Shown: piece by piece, positions 8,795 to 17,694 of the stretch
How positions within the stretch are numbered: the stretch's first letter is position 1
Layout of the letters: each line of letters opens with the position of its first letter
Assembly (NCBI RefSeq): GCF_027625995.1
Contig: NZ_CP115396.1
Coordinates: 868,001-932,000, forward strand
DNA: 64,000 bases
Origin: Hymenobacter yonginensis
Lineage (GTDB): Bacteria > Bacteroidota > Bacteroidia > Cytophagales > Hymenobacteraceae
Direction of reading: 5' to 3'
The notes under the pieces: model-generated
Databases searched by the model: none
What the model saw: only the letters and a program-made list of their open reading frames with translations
Told to the model about the DNA's origin: nothing
Position numbers and translations under genes: made by a program

Positions 8795-9883
8795 CTAGCC
8801 GGGGCTAAGCGTCAGGCGGGGCGGCGGCGACAGGAGCCGCCGTAGTACCACCAGCAACCGGGGCAGCTTCCGGGCCAGGATCAGCAGGCGCTGCGGGTGC
8901 CACAGCGGCCGCGGAACGCCTAGAAAGCGGCCCAGGTACGCGGCCAGTTCGGTAGGCGGCGTTTGCCAGAAAGTACTGTGTGGGTCCAGCACCCGGCGGC
9001 ACAAAATGGGCAGGCCCTGGTTTTTCTCGTTGGGCAGATGCCAGATAGGCAGCTGTATATCGGTGGCGCGCACGTCGGTTTTGCGGTACGAAGTCCAGAT
9101 GCGCCGAATGAACGGGCTGGCATCCGTTCCCGGCCGCGCTAGGCGGTTATACACGTAGCTGGTTAGGTACTCGTCGCCGTCGAAGAGGCTGCGGCCGCTG
9201 GCAAAACGAGGCGCCGCCGTGGGGTAGTCGCGCAGCACCATCGCCCAGAACGCCTGCAGCTCGGCGGCAACCTCGGCGAGGCGTTGGCGGCTCCCGCCCA
9301 GCAACTCGCCGCCGTAGTGGCGCGGCACCGCTACCGGATAGGTCGGGTCGAGTTGCCGGTACAAGTGGCCGATGTCGCGGCGGCTGAGGCCGTGCACTTT
9401 GGTGTCGGGGCCGGTGTCGGGTTCGGCATCGAGCAGCAGCAGGGTGTCGGGCTGGCGCAGCAGTTCCAGCAGGGCCGGCACTGGCCGCGTCCAGACGCAG
9501 TCGGAATCGAGCAGGAGGCTGCCGGCTTCTGCCTCCGGCCGGGCCAGCTCGCGCAATACTTCCAGCTTGTAGAAGGCGTTGCGAAACTCAGTGCCGAAGG
9601 CCGGCGGCGGGCAGAACTCCTCGAACGCCAACGGTCGGATCTGCACCCCCATCGCCAGCAGAAACGCCCGGTAATCGGTGCCCTCCCAGCAAGCGGGCGC
9701 CTCATCGTTGGTGTAAAACAGGTGTGTCACGCTGGGGTTGCAGCGTACGGAGGTCGCGAAGAACACCACCGTACACTGCCAGTACACCCGGCGCCGTTCC
9801 TGCGCGCCCACATCAAGGAGTTGCGGATACACCGAGGCCGGAGTGCCGGCCGTGTCCACGCAAAGGCTCGTTACGATGGCCAT
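8795..9883 (-). CDS. Putative GT-A fold glycosyltransferase of unknown family (EPS1)
   Basis: A 362-residue cytoplasmic protein. The early block CTVVFFATSVRCNPSVTHLF and the later SLLLDSDCVWTRPVPALLELL look like the donor-binding core of a GT-A transferase, with DSD as the probable metal-binding triad, as in GT8-like and capsule-type enzymes. A YGGELLGGSRQ segment could be the acceptor loop. The last 50 residues are basic and hydrophobic (RLLILARKLPRLLVVLRRLL), probably a membrane-associating helix. The ATG at 9883 was preferred to one 14 codons upstream because the fold begins there. It sits between the tyrosine kinase and flippase genes, which supports a role in EPS1 assembly, but the family assignment is uncertain. 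Confidence 0.7.
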   Translation of the reverse strand: MAIVTSLCVDTAGTPASVYPQLLDVGAQERRRVYWQCTVVFFATSVRCNPSVTHLFYTNDEAPACWEGTDYRAFLLAMGVQIRPLAFEEFCPPPAFGTEFRNAFYKLEVLRELARPEAEAGSLLLDSDCVWTRPVPALLELLRQPDTLLLLDAEPDTGPDTKVHGLSRRDIGHLYRQLDPTYPVAVPRHYGGELLGGSRQRLAEVAAELQAFWAMVLRDYPTAAPRFASGRSLFDGDEYLTSYVYNRLARPGTDASPFIRRIWTSYRKTDVRATDIQLPIWHLPNEKNQGLPILCRRVLDPHSTFWQTPPTELAAYLGRFLGVPRPLWHPQRLLILARKLPRLLVVLRRLLSPPPRLTLSPG

Positions 9884-9977
9884 GAGGCTGGAGGGAGAGG
9901 GTTGGAAAGGAGGAGGGAGCTGCACCCGGCCCGGGCGTGGTGCCGCCCAAAGCCAAAAGCGTGTCGCCAGCGCACTG

Positions 9978-12371
9978 CTACACCGAGTAGTAGGCCGCCT
10001 GGCTCTTGTAGTGGTACTCGTAGGTATCGTGGAAATTCACGTTGTTGAGCAGCACGTACACCTGGCCGGCCGGCGTGCCGGGGTGGGCACTGTCGGCAAG
10101 CTCCTGCAGGTGCTGCAGGCTGGTGCGCTGCGTGTAGCGGTGGCGCACCACAAACACCGACACGTCGATGTACTGCCGCAGGATGTGGTATTCCGAAACC
10201 AGCCCCACCGGCGGCGCATCCAGCACCACGTAGTCGTATTCCTTTTTGAGCAGGTCGATCAGGGCGCCGAAGCGCGGGTTTTCCAGCAGGGCCATGGCAT
10301 CGTCCGGAATGGGACCGGCCGCCAGCACGTCCAGGTTCGGAATGTGGCCGGGGTGCTGCAGGGCCTCAGCCAGCGTGATTTCGCCCCGCAGATAAGACGA
10401 CAGCCCCGGCCGCTGCGCCGAGAAGTCGAAGTAGCCGCTCATGGTGGGCTTGCGCAGGTCTGTCTCGATCAGCACCACACGCTTACCCGACAAGGCTAGC
10501 TCCGCCGTCAGGTTGGCACAGCAGAACGTTTTACCTTCGCCCGAAACTGCGGAAGTAAAGCCAATCACCTTCTGCTGCGTGCCGCCACTCACGTACTGCA
10601 GGTTGATGCGCACCGTCCGAAACGACTCTGTGACGGCCGATTTGGGCATTTCATGGCGCACCAGCTTCGTCGACCGGCCGGCATCGGCAATCAACCCCAG
10701 AAACGGCACGCTCGTCACGCTCTTGATCTGGTCGACGGTCTGCACGGTCTGGTCGGCCCGGTCGCGGAGCAGGATGAAGCCCGCCGGAATCGCCAGCCCC
10801 AGCACCAGCGCAATCAGGTAGAGCTGCGAGGGCAGCGGCGGCAGCGGGTCGCTGCTTTCCATGGCGGCCTGGTCCACCACTTTCTTGTCGCTGGTGTTGG
10901 TGGCCAGCGTCACGGCGGCCTCGGTTTTCTTCTGCAGCAGGAAGGTGTAGTTTTTGTCGTTGATGTCGGCTTGGCTGCGCAGCAGCGCCAACTGGCGCTC
11001 GTTTTCCGGCAGCTGGCTGATGCTGCTTCGTACGGCGCCCAGCCGCTGATCGTAGCCGCGCAGAGCCGCTTCTGAGGAGCGGACGAGGTTGGTGAGGTTG
11101 CGCAGCAGCGCCGCCCGTCGGCCCTGAATCTTGTTGTTGAGGGCCTGCACCACCGGGTTGTCTTCGGAGGCTTCCACGGCCAGCCCGGCCTTCTGGCTGT
11201 TGAGCTGGGCCAGCTCCATAATCTGGCTGTTGAGCACCGGGTCTTCCACGCCCAGGCCCGTGGCCGAGCTCACGGCGTCGCCATCGGGAGAGGCCCGCAG
11301 GTAGCTGAGCACGTTCAGGTAGGCCAGGCGGGCGTTCAGGACTCTGGACCGTTCGTTTTCCAGCTGGCTGCGCATCTGCAGATCGGAAGTGGCCTGCTGC
11401 GTAGCGTCCACCAGGCCGCGCTGCCCCCGGAACGTAGCTACGGCCGATTCGGCGCGCCGCAATGAGTCGCCGACCTTGCCCAGCTGCGAATCGATGAACG
11501 ACAGCGCCGTGCGTCCGTCCCGGTTTTTGTCGTTGAGGTCGTTGGCAATGTAGGTGTGCATCAGCGCATCCAGAAAGCGCAACTCCTTGGCGGGCACGGC
11601 CCCTTTCGTGGTCAGGTTCAGCACCCGTGAGTAGCGCTCAATCGGTTTTACCAGTAGGCCACTGCGGTACGCGCTGGTTAGTTCTGGCAGCGTATGCAGC
11701 ACGAAGAAGAACTTCTGGCCGCCGAGCGCCGCCGTGCTGCCCTCAATGGTGAAGCGCGAGTAAGGGCCCTGTACTATCTCTCCTGGGTTCACCGTTCGTT
11801 CGAAGCTGAACTCTGGCACGGTGTTAAGCATGGCTCCCGTCTGGTACTGCACCACCGGCACCCGCTTGCCTTCGGCCTGCACCCGCAGTCGGCCATCGGG
11901 CAGCGTTTCCACGAAATAGCGCACCCCGGTTGCTTGCGGCGAGGCGCTGTCGACCAGCACCCGCAGGGGCACCTCGGCGCCGTACAACTCCTGCGTCTTA
12001 AGCGGCCGGAGCGCATTCACCCATACATCGGGCACCACGTGGTAGCTGACGCCGAAGTCCAGCCCCTGCAACGCCTGGCTTACCAGGCCGGCCGAGGTCA
12101 GCAGTCCGATTTCGTCCTCTGTTTTCGTCTCGTGCTCCTTGTTATCGGTCGTAAGCAGATCCTGCGCGTGGCGTGAGCCGGTGGCGCGCTCGGATAGCAT
12201 CAGCGTCGATTTGAACCCGTAGCGTACTGGCAGCAGCTGGGCCAGGAAAAAAGCAGCCCCCAATGCCAGCACCAGCGACGCCGCAAAGTAGTACCAGCGT
12301 GCCCGGAGCTTGAACAGCATGTTGCTCAAATTTAGCTCGTCGGCCGTGGAAGGAGTTTGATGAGTAGCCAT
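9978..12371 (-). CDS. wzc: Polysaccharide co-polymerase with BY-kinase domain, Wzc-like (EPS1)
   Basis: A 797-residue inner-membrane protein. Residues 1-100 form the Wzz part with a first membrane segment near 28-47; a long periplasmic coiled-coil region with the GNVR-type segment follows, and a second membrane segment lies near 516-535. The cytoplasmic bacterial tyrosine kinase domain has an intact Walker A (SAVSGEGKT, K614), Walker A' (VVLIETDLRKP, 632-642) and Walker B (VVLDAP, 715-720). The tail carries five tyrosines (784, 786, 788, 794, 795), the usual autophosphorylation cluster. Cycles of phosphorylation and oligomer assembly control chain length and export with Wza. It is the second gene of EPS1. 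Its intact motifs contrast with the decayed copy in EPS2. Confidence 0.95.
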   Translation of the reverse strand: MATHQTPSTADELNLSNMLFKLRARWYYFAASLVLALGAAFFLAQLLPVRYGFKSTLMLSERATGSRHAQDLLTTDNKEHETKTEDEIGLLTSAGLVSQALQGLDFGVSYHVVPDVWVNALRPLKTQELYGAEVPLRVLVDSASPQATGVRYFVETLPDGRLRVQAEGKRVPVVQYQTGAMLNTVPEFSFERTVNPGEIVQGPYSRFTIEGSTAALGGQKFFFVLHTLPELTSAYRSGLLVKPIERYSRVLNLTTKGAVPAKELRFLDALMHTYIANDLNDKNRDGRTALSFIDSQLGKVGDSLRRAESAVATFRGQRGLVDATQQATSDLQMRSQLENERSRVLNARLAYLNVLSYLRASPDGDAVSSATGLGVEDPVLNSQIMELAQLNSQKAGLAVEASEDNPVVQALNNKIQGRRAALLRNLTNLVRSSEAALRGYDQRLGAVRSSISQLPENERQLALLRSQADINDKNYTFLLQKKTEAAVTLATNTSDKKVVDQAAMESSDPLPPLPSQLYLIALVLGLAIPAGFILLRDRADQTVQTVDQIKSVTSVPFLGLIADAGRSTKLVRHEMPKSAVTESFRTVRINLQYVSGGTQQKVIGFTSAVSGEGKTFCCANLTAELALSGKRVVLIETDLRKPTMSGYFDFSAQRPGLSSYLRGEITLAEALQHPGHIPNLDVLAAGPIPDDAMALLENPRFGALIDLLKKEYDYVVLDAPPVGLVSEYHILRQYIDVSVFVVRHRYTQRTSLQHLQELADSAHPGTPAGQVYVLLNNVNFHDTYEYHYKSQAAYYSV

Positions 12372-12506
12372 AGCATCAGAGGAAAAGCAGGAGGTGTGAC
12401 AGGATAAAGCAGGCGGGAACCCAGCGGCTTCGAGGTAGCGTAGCGGAAAACCTTAATTTACTATAGTTATATTTAAAAATGGTTTTGTGACATGTTTTTG
12501 CAGGTC

Positions 12507-13295
12507 TTATCGGAAGAGGCCGTACAGCAGGGCAGCCGTGCCCAGGCCCGAAAACAGCAGCCCTAGGTTCACGGAGTTGCCGCGCTGCGTCAGGGCCTTC
12601 ACCGGCTCCACGTACAAGGCATCATTGGGCAGCAAGTAATAGTAGGGCGAGCTGAGCAGCTCCGGGCGCGTGAGGTCGAGCAGCATCACCTGCGACCCGT
12701 CCTTGGTTTGCCGGATCAGCTTCACATTGCGGCGGTTGCCTAGAGGCGTCAGGTCGCCGGCCAGCCCCAGAGCCTCCAGCACCGTGGCCCGGTCGTTGAA
12801 AATGGTGTAGCGGCCCGGCGTTTTCACCTCGCCCAGCACCGTTACCCGGAAGCTCACCAGCCGCAGCACCACCGTGGCGTTGCGCACGTAAGTGGCTATC
12901 GATTTCTGCACCAATTCCTGGGCGGCGCTGATGGTGAGCCCTTTCACCGGCACCTTGCCCACCGTCGGGACCAGAATGTTGCCGGTATTGTCAACCACGT
13001 AGCCATTGACGTACAGTGAGCCGGGGTCCGACTGGTTGAATACCAGCTCGTTTTCGTGCAGGTTGAATGCCTTAGTTAGCTCTGGCTGCGCGCTCTGCAC
13101 CTTAATGTACAGCACATCATTAGGCATAATCAGGTACTCGGCGGGCTGGTTGACCACGCTGGTGGGCTGGGCCGAATAATTACCCTGTAAATAGCTGACG
13201 TCGCGCGTGGAAACGCACGAAACCAGCGTAGTACTCAACAGTAACACACCCAACAGCACCAAGCGAACAGCAGACGAAACGGCGGAATACGGCAT
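12507..13295 (-). CDS. wza: Outer-membrane polysaccharide export lipoprotein, Wza-like (EPS1)
   Basis: A 262-residue protein. The ATG at 13295 gives a clean lipoprotein signal with the lipobox LVSC (C27). The Poly_export domain follows (PNDVLYIKV ... VPTVGKVPVKGLTISAAQELV), then an SLBB-like segment (FRVTVLGEVKTPGRYTIFN). The C-terminus has a hydrophobic segment (NLGLLFSGLGTAALLYGLF), as in many Bacteroidetes Wza homologues, which could be a transmembrane helix. It forms the channel through which EPS1 polymer crosses the outer membrane. It is the first gene of EPS1 and lies divergent from the OmpR-type regulator, separated by 292 bp of AT-rich DNA where the EPS1 promoter should be. Confidence 0.92.
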   Translation of the reverse strand: MPYSAVSSAVRLVLLGVLLLSTTLVSCVSTRDVSYLQGNYSAQPTSVVNQPAEYLIMPNDVLYIKVQSAQPELTKAFNLHENELVFNQSDPGSLYVNGYVVDNTGNILVPTVGKVPVKGLTISAAQELVQKSIATYVRNATVVLRLVSFRVTVLGEVKTPGRYTIFNDRATVLEALGLAGDLTPLGNRRNVKLIRQTKDGSQVMLLDLTRPELLSSPYYYLLPNDALYVEPVKALTQRGNSVNLGLLFSGLGTAALLYGLFR

Positions 13296-13458
13296 GGCTG
13301 GCAAAACGTAGTGAGAAAGGAGCGGGAAAAGGCCAGTAACACGATATAAAGCAAAAATTACTGACTGGCACTTTTTTATAAAAATGTTGTATTGAAATGG
13401 CAAAAGCAAGTATTTATTAAATTTTTTAAATAAAATATTGCACTGATAACAGTGCTGA

Positions 13459-13490
13459 TTGTGCTGTGTATAGGTAAAAATCTATGTTTC
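13459..13490 (+). promoter_or_regulatory. Weak promoter candidate for the response regulator
   Basis: A TTG box followed after 21 bp by TATGTTTC, one mismatch from TAnnTTTG, about 100 bp before the response regulator ATG. The surrounding DNA is AT-rich and must also hold the divergent EPS1 promoter, for which no convincing consensus match was seen. Confidence 0.25.
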
Positions 13491-13587
13491 AGGCTGCTAG
13501 GGTGCCTGGGCAGCACACTGGGCCGGATACGCTGAAGGCTGTACCTTCGGCCTGTCGGATTCCGGCATCACCCTAACCTCCCGCTGC

Positions 13588-14265
13588 ATGAAAATCCTGC
13601 TGGTGGAAGACGAGCCCAAAGTGGCCGCCTTTCTGCATAAAGGCCTGACGGAGCAACAACACAACGTAGAAGTGGCCATTGATGGACCCACCGGCCTCCG
13701 GCTGGCCCTCTCCGGCCAACACGACCTGATTATCCTCGACAACCTGCTCCCGGGCCTGAGTGGCCTGGAAGTCTGCCGGCAGGTGCGGGCCCACAACCCG
13801 GCCGTCCCCATCCTGATGCTCACGGCCCTGGGCGAAACCGACGACAAAATCCGCGGCCTCGATGCCGGCGCCGACGACTACCTGGTGAAGCCCTTTGCTT
13901 TCCAGGAGCTGCTGGCCCGGGTGCGCGCCCTGGTTCGGCGGCGCCCCGAGGCTGCTGCCGCCGCCGCCGTGCTGCAGCTCGCCGACCTCACCCTGGACCC
14001 GGGCAGCAAGCTGGTGCAGCGCGCCGGGCAGCCCATTCAGCTCACGGCGCGGGAGTTTTCGCTGCTGGAGTACCTGTTGCGCCACAAGGGCCGGGTCATT
14101 TCGCGGGTTGATATTCTGGAGCACGTCTGGGAAACCTCGTTCGACACCGGCTCCAACGTCATCGACGTGTACATCAACTTTCTCCGCAAGAAAATCGACA
14201 AGGACTTCACCCCCAAGCTCATCCACACGCTGGTAGGCATGGGCTACGTGATGAAGGAAGAGTAG
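13588..14265 (+). CDS. OmpR/PhoB-family response regulator
   Basis: A 225-residue regulator. The receiver domain (1-120) has the acidic pocket (E7, D8), the phospho-acceptor D51 in IILDNLLPG, T79 and K101. The C-terminal winged-helix DNA-binding domain (about 128-222) shows LTAREFSLLEYLLRHKGRVISR and ends with DVYINFLRKKID and the wing VGMGYVM, as in CusR/QseB-type proteins. It pairs with the histidine kinase that starts 154 bp downstream; the gap is filled by an unusual repeat. A strong candidate target is the four-copy 11-bp direct-repeat array before the SulP gene, since OmpR-family proteins bind such tandem half-sites. The signal sensed is unknown. Confidence 0.93.
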   Translation: MKILLVEDEPKVAAFLHKGLTEQQHNVEVAIDGPTGLRLALSGQHDLIILDNLLPGLSGLEVCRQVRAHNPAVPILMLTALGETDDKIRGLDAGADDYLVKPFAFQELLARVRALVRRRPEAAAAAAVLQLADLTLDPGSKLVQRAGQPIQLTAREFSLLEYLLRHKGRVISRVDILEHVWETSFDTGSNVIDVYINFLRKKIDKDFTPKLIHTLVGMGYVMKEE

Positions 14266-14274
14266 ACTTTTTTT

Positions 14275-14409
14275 GGGATTAGGGATGAAGGATTAGGGAC
14301 TGTGGCTTAGGAATCGGGCCTGGATTCTTACATCAGATTGGACCTGTATCCTAATCCCCAATCCTTCATCCCTAATCCCTAATCCACAATCCTTCATCCC
14401 TAATCCCTA
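14275..14409. repeat. TTAGGG-type repeat, one forward and two inverted copies
   Basis: One copy of GGGATTAGGGATGAAGGATT lies at 14275-14294, and two tandem inverted copies of about 30 bp follow at 14350-14379 and 14380-14409. The transcript could fold into either of two alternative hairpins between the response regulator and kinase genes. No gene fits in this gap. Confidence 0.75.
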
Positions 14410-14419
14410 AAACTCCCAC

Positions 14420-15820
14420 ATGACGATACGCCTTCGGCTGGCGCTGCAGTTTGCGGCTATTCTGGCGTTTACGCTGCTGCTGTTTTCGCTGGTTATCTAC
14501 TTCTTCACGGCCCAGGCCCGGCAGGAGTCGTTCACCGAAAACCTGTTTGCGCGCGCCCGCATCGTGGCCCACGTGTACCTTGATGGTACCGGCCGGGCCG
14601 ATGAGGCCAGCCGGGCTTCGTACCGCCGCTACCTGCGCCAGTTCTACCGCACACTGCCGGAAGAGGAGGTGCGCGTGTACGACGTCCGCAACAAGGTGGT
14701 GTTTCGGGAAGGGCAGCTGTCCGACGTGCCGGTGCCCGTGAGCCTGCTGAGCGCCGTGCGGCAGGAGGGGCGGGAAGTGCAGCTGCTATCCAACTACCAC
14801 CAGACGGTGGGGCTGCTCTACCGCGACGCCCGCCGGGGCGACTTTGTGGTGGTGGCCTCGTCGGTGGATACGGATAGCCGCGACAAGCTGCGCAGCCTGG
14901 GCAACATCCTGGCCTTCGGGCTGCTCTCGTCGTTTATTATGGTGAGCATCGGGGGCTGGTTTTTTGCCGGCATGGCGCTCCGGCCCATGCAGAAAGTGGT
15001 GCGCGAAGTGGACAGCATCACCGTATCGGACCTGCACCGGCGCCTCTCACAGGCCGACGGCTACGACGAAATTGCCCATCTGGCCCAGCGCTTCAATCAG
15101 CTCCTCGACCGGCTTGAAACGGCCTTCGCCGGCCAGCGCACCTTCGTGCGCGACGCCTCCCACGAGCTGCGCACGCCCCTCACGGTGCTGATTGGCGAGC
15201 TGGAAGTGGCGCTGCTGCAGCAGGAGCGGAGCCCGCAGGAGTACCGCCGCGTGCTGCAGAGCACCCTCGATGCGGCCCGCCTGCTCAAGGACCTCACCAA
15301 CGGCCTGCTCCAGATTGCCCGCGCCTCCGACGACCCCTCGCAGGTGCCGCTCACCACCCTACGCCTCGACGAGTTGCTGCTGCAGGCCCACGAAGAAGTG
15401 CAGCGCCGCAACCCCACCTGCCGCGTCGACCTGGAGTTCGGCGACGTGCCGGCCATGGTGCGCCAGCCGTTTGCGGTGCGCGGCAACGAGGCCCTGCTGC
15501 TATCGGCGTTCCTGAACGTGCTGGAAAATGCCTGCAAGTTCTCCAAGAACACGGCCGCGCCTATCGTGGCCAGCCTCACTACCACGGCCTCGCGCGTGGT
15601 GCTGGAAGTGCGCGACCAGGGCGTGGGCATGAGCGAAGCCGACCGGCTGCAGGTGTTCGTGCCCTTCTTCCGGGCCGAGGCTATCCGCATGGTGCCCGGG
15701 CACGGCATTGGCCTGCCGCTCACGTCCAAGATTATGGCGCTGCATGGCGGCCTTATCCGGGTAGATAGTGAGCTGGGCCAAGGCACGCAGGTGTGGCTGG
15801 AGTGGCCTGCGCTGGGATAA
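14420..15820 (+). CDS. Sensor histidine kinase, partner of the OmpR-type regulator
   Basis: A 466-residue inner-membrane kinase. Membrane helix 1 spans residues 10-30, a periplasmic sensor region 31-160, and helix 2 about 163-186. A HAMP domain follows (LRPMQKVVREVDSIT). The HisKA box RDASHELRTPLT carries the phospho-donor H248. The ATPase domain has the N box NVLENACKFS, the G1 box VRDQGVGMSE and the G2 box GHGIGLPLTSK. This is the CusS/QseC architecture. It phosphorylates the response regulator encoded just upstream. The periplasmic region has no metal-binding cluster that would point to a ligand. Confidence 0.93.
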   Translation: MTIRLRLALQFAAILAFTLLLFSLVIYFFTAQARQESFTENLFARARIVAHVYLDGTGRADEASRASYRRYLRQFYRTLPEEEVRVYDVRNKVVFREGQLSDVPVPVSLLSAVRQEGREVQLLSNYHQTVGLLYRDARRGDFVVVASSVDTDSRDKLRSLGNILAFGLLSSFIMVSIGGWFFAGMALRPMQKVVREVDSITVSDLHRRLSQADGYDEIAHLAQRFNQLLDRLETAFAGQRTFVRDASHELRTPLTVLIGELEVALLQQERSPQEYRRVLQSTLDAARLLKDLTNGLLQIARASDDPSQVPLTTLRLDELLLQAHEEVQRRNPTCRVDLEFGDVPAMVRQPFAVRGNEALLLSAFLNVLENACKFSKNTAAPIVASLTTTASRVVLEVRDQGVGMSEADRLQVFVPFFRAEAIRMVPGHGIGLPLTSKIMALHGGLIRVDSELGQGTQVWLEWPALG

Positions 15821-15861
15821 TCGGGCAATGGAAATACAGCTTATGTATAGGGCTTCGACGA

Positions 15862-15900
15862 TTTAACTCGCTTTTAATTCTCTTTTAACCGGGTCTTAAT
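15862..15900 (+). promoter_or_regulatory. Four 11-bp-spaced direct repeats, OmpR/PhoB-type operator candidate
   Basis: Half-sites TTTAAC (15862), TTTAAT (15873), TTTAAC (15884) and CTTAAT (15895) occur at exactly 11-bp steps, separated by GC-containing 5-bp spacers, so this is not simple AT richness. A degenerate -7 element (TAGACTTG, 15911-15918) follows, and the SulP ATG is at 15982. One helical turn between repeats is the rule for PhoB/OmpR-type binding sites, and TTAACA-type boxes of this spacing are known for Bacillus PhoP. Confidence 0.55.
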
Positions 15901-15981
15901 TAGGCCGCCTTAGACTTGTGGACTGCTCCTTCTAACCGTGCCGGCTGCACAGCTGGCATAGCCCACTCCACTTTTCTACCC

Positions 15982-17598
15982 ATGCCCGAAATAGCTCCGG
16001 CTCCGCCGCAACAGACGGCGTCCGTCCCGGTTCCGATGGCCGCCCCCGGCGGCGTATTCAGCTCTTTGGGCAAAGATGCGCCAGCTGGTCTTGTGGTGTT
16101 TCTGGTGGCGCTGCCGCTGTGCCTGGGCATTTCGCTGGCCTCGGGGGCTCCCCTGATGGCGGGCCTGATTACCGGAATTGTGGGCGGCTTGTTGGTGTCG
16201 TGGCTTAGCGGCTCGCAACTGAGTGTGAGCGGCCCCGCGGCTGGCCTCACGGCAATTGTGCTGTCGGCGCTCCAGACGCTGGGCTCCTTTGAAGCCATGC
16301 TGGCCGCCACGGTGGTAGCCGGCATCCTGCAGGTAGTAATGGGCTTCGTCCGGGCCGGTATCATCGGGCTGTATTTCCCCACGTCCGTTATCCGGGGCAT
16401 GCTGGCCGCCATCGGCCTCATCCTGATTCTGAAGCAGATTCCGCACCTGCTCGGAGTGGATACCGACTACTTCGAGGACATGACGTTCCTGCAGTTCGAC
16501 GGCCAGAACACGTTTTCGGCGCTGGCGGGGGCGTTGCGTTCGTTCGGCTGGGGCTCCGCGCTTATCGGCATGGTGTCGTTGGGGGTGCTGGTGTTTTGGG
16601 AAAATGTGCTGGCTAAGCGTATTGCCGTATTCCGGCTGATACCGTCGGCGCTGGTGGTGGTGGTGCTGTCGATTGCGCTCAGCTCGCTGCTCGATATTGC
16701 CCTGCCCGTGCTGAAAGTGCGGCCCGAGCACCTGGTGCAGCTGCCCAATATCAATTCTTGGTCGGATTTTGTGGGCGTGTTTACGTTTCCGCAGTGGTCG
16801 GCCGTGGTCAAGCCGGGTTTCGTGATGGTGGCCTTCACCATTGCCATCGTTGCCTCACTGGAAAGCCTGCTCAGCGTGGAAGCCGTGGACAAGCTGGACC
16901 CGCACAAGCGGTCCACGCCCACCAACCGCGAGCTGATGGCCCAGGGCGCCGGCAACATCATCAGCGGCCTGATTGGCGGCCTGCCCATGACGGCCGTTAT
17001 CGTGCGCAGCTCGGCCAACATCAACGCCGGCGGCCAGACCCGCATGTCGGCCTTCATCCACGGCCTGCTGCTGCTCACGAGCCTGCTGTTTCTGGAAACC
17101 ATCCTCAACCGGATTCCGCTGTCGGCGCTGGCGGCCGTACTGCTACTGGTGGGCTACAAGCTCACTAAGCCGGCCCTGTACCGCACGCAGTGGAAGCTGG
17201 GCTGGCAGCAGTTTCTGCCGTTCATCATTACGGTGATGGCTGTGCTACTCACCGACCTGCTCAAGGGCGTCACGATTGGCCTGGTGGTCGGCATCTTCTA
17301 TATCCTCAAAACGCACTACGAGTCGGCCTATTTCCTGCGCCAGACCCCCGAGCTGCAGGCGGCCGGCGTCTACCATCTGAAGCTGGGCGAGCATGTGTCC
17401 TTCCTCAACAAAGCCAGCGTCATCCGGATGCTGGAGCAGTTCGGCCCCGGCAGCCACGTCATCCTCGACGGCACCGAGTCGGAAATGATTGACTACGACG
17501 TGCTGGAGGCCATCGAAAACTTCCGTCAGTCGGCGCCCGAGCGGGGCCTGAAGCTGGAGTTGCGCGGGATTCAGCAGGTGGAGGTAATGGGCCATTAG
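15982..17598 (+). CDS. SulP-family inorganic anion transporter
   Basis: A 538-residue membrane protein. After a Pro/Ala-rich cytoplasmic start, GLVVFLVALPLCLGISLASGAP is the conserved first helix of SulP transporters, followed by GLITGIVGGLLVSWLSGS and about ten further helices. A C-terminal STAS-like domain (about 460-535; HVSFLNKASVIRML and HVILDGTESEMIDYDVLEAI) is present but short. SulP proteins move sulfate, bicarbonate or related anions. The carbonic anhydrase gene immediately downstream is a known neighbour of SulP genes and suggests bicarbonate as substrate, though sulfate cannot be excluded. The ATG at 15982 was chosen because the upstream reading is not hydrophobic and lies in the promoter region. 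Confidence 0.93.
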   Translation: MPEIAPAPPQQTASVPVPMAAPGGVFSSLGKDAPAGLVVFLVALPLCLGISLASGAPLMAGLITGIVGGLLVSWLSGSQLSVSGPAAGLTAIVLSALQTLGSFEAMLAATVVAGILQVVMGFVRAGIIGLYFPTSVIRGMLAAIGLILILKQIPHLLGVDTDYFEDMTFLQFDGQNTFSALAGALRSFGWGSALIGMVSLGVLVFWENVLAKRIAVFRLIPSALVVVVLSIALSSLLDIALPVLKVRPEHLVQLPNINSWSDFVGVFTFPQWSAVVKPGFVMVAFTIAIVASLESLLSVEAVDKLDPHKRSTPTNRELMAQGAGNIISGLIGGLPMTAVIVRSSANINAGGQTRMSAFIHGLLLLTSLLFLETILNRIPLSALAAVLLLVGYKLTKPALYRTQWKLGWQQFLPFIITVMAVLLTDLLKGVTIGLVVGIFYILKTHYESAYFLRQTPELQAAGVYHLKLGEHVSFLNKASVIRMLEQFGPGSHVILDGTESEMIDYDVLEAIENFRQSAPERGLKLELRGIQQVEVMGH

Positions 17599-17694
17599 GC
17601 GGCCCGGGTCCGCCGTCTTTCTCTCACGAGCCTGCAGGCCAGGTTGCCGCACTACCACACCTGCCCTCGGGCAGCACCACTCATTCACTTTCTC

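Noticed and set aside
9978-13295. The wza-wzc pair of EPS1 and the matching pair of EPS2 as a recent duplication.
   Set aside because: The proteins differ in length and motif content, so they look like old paralogues or separately acquired loci.
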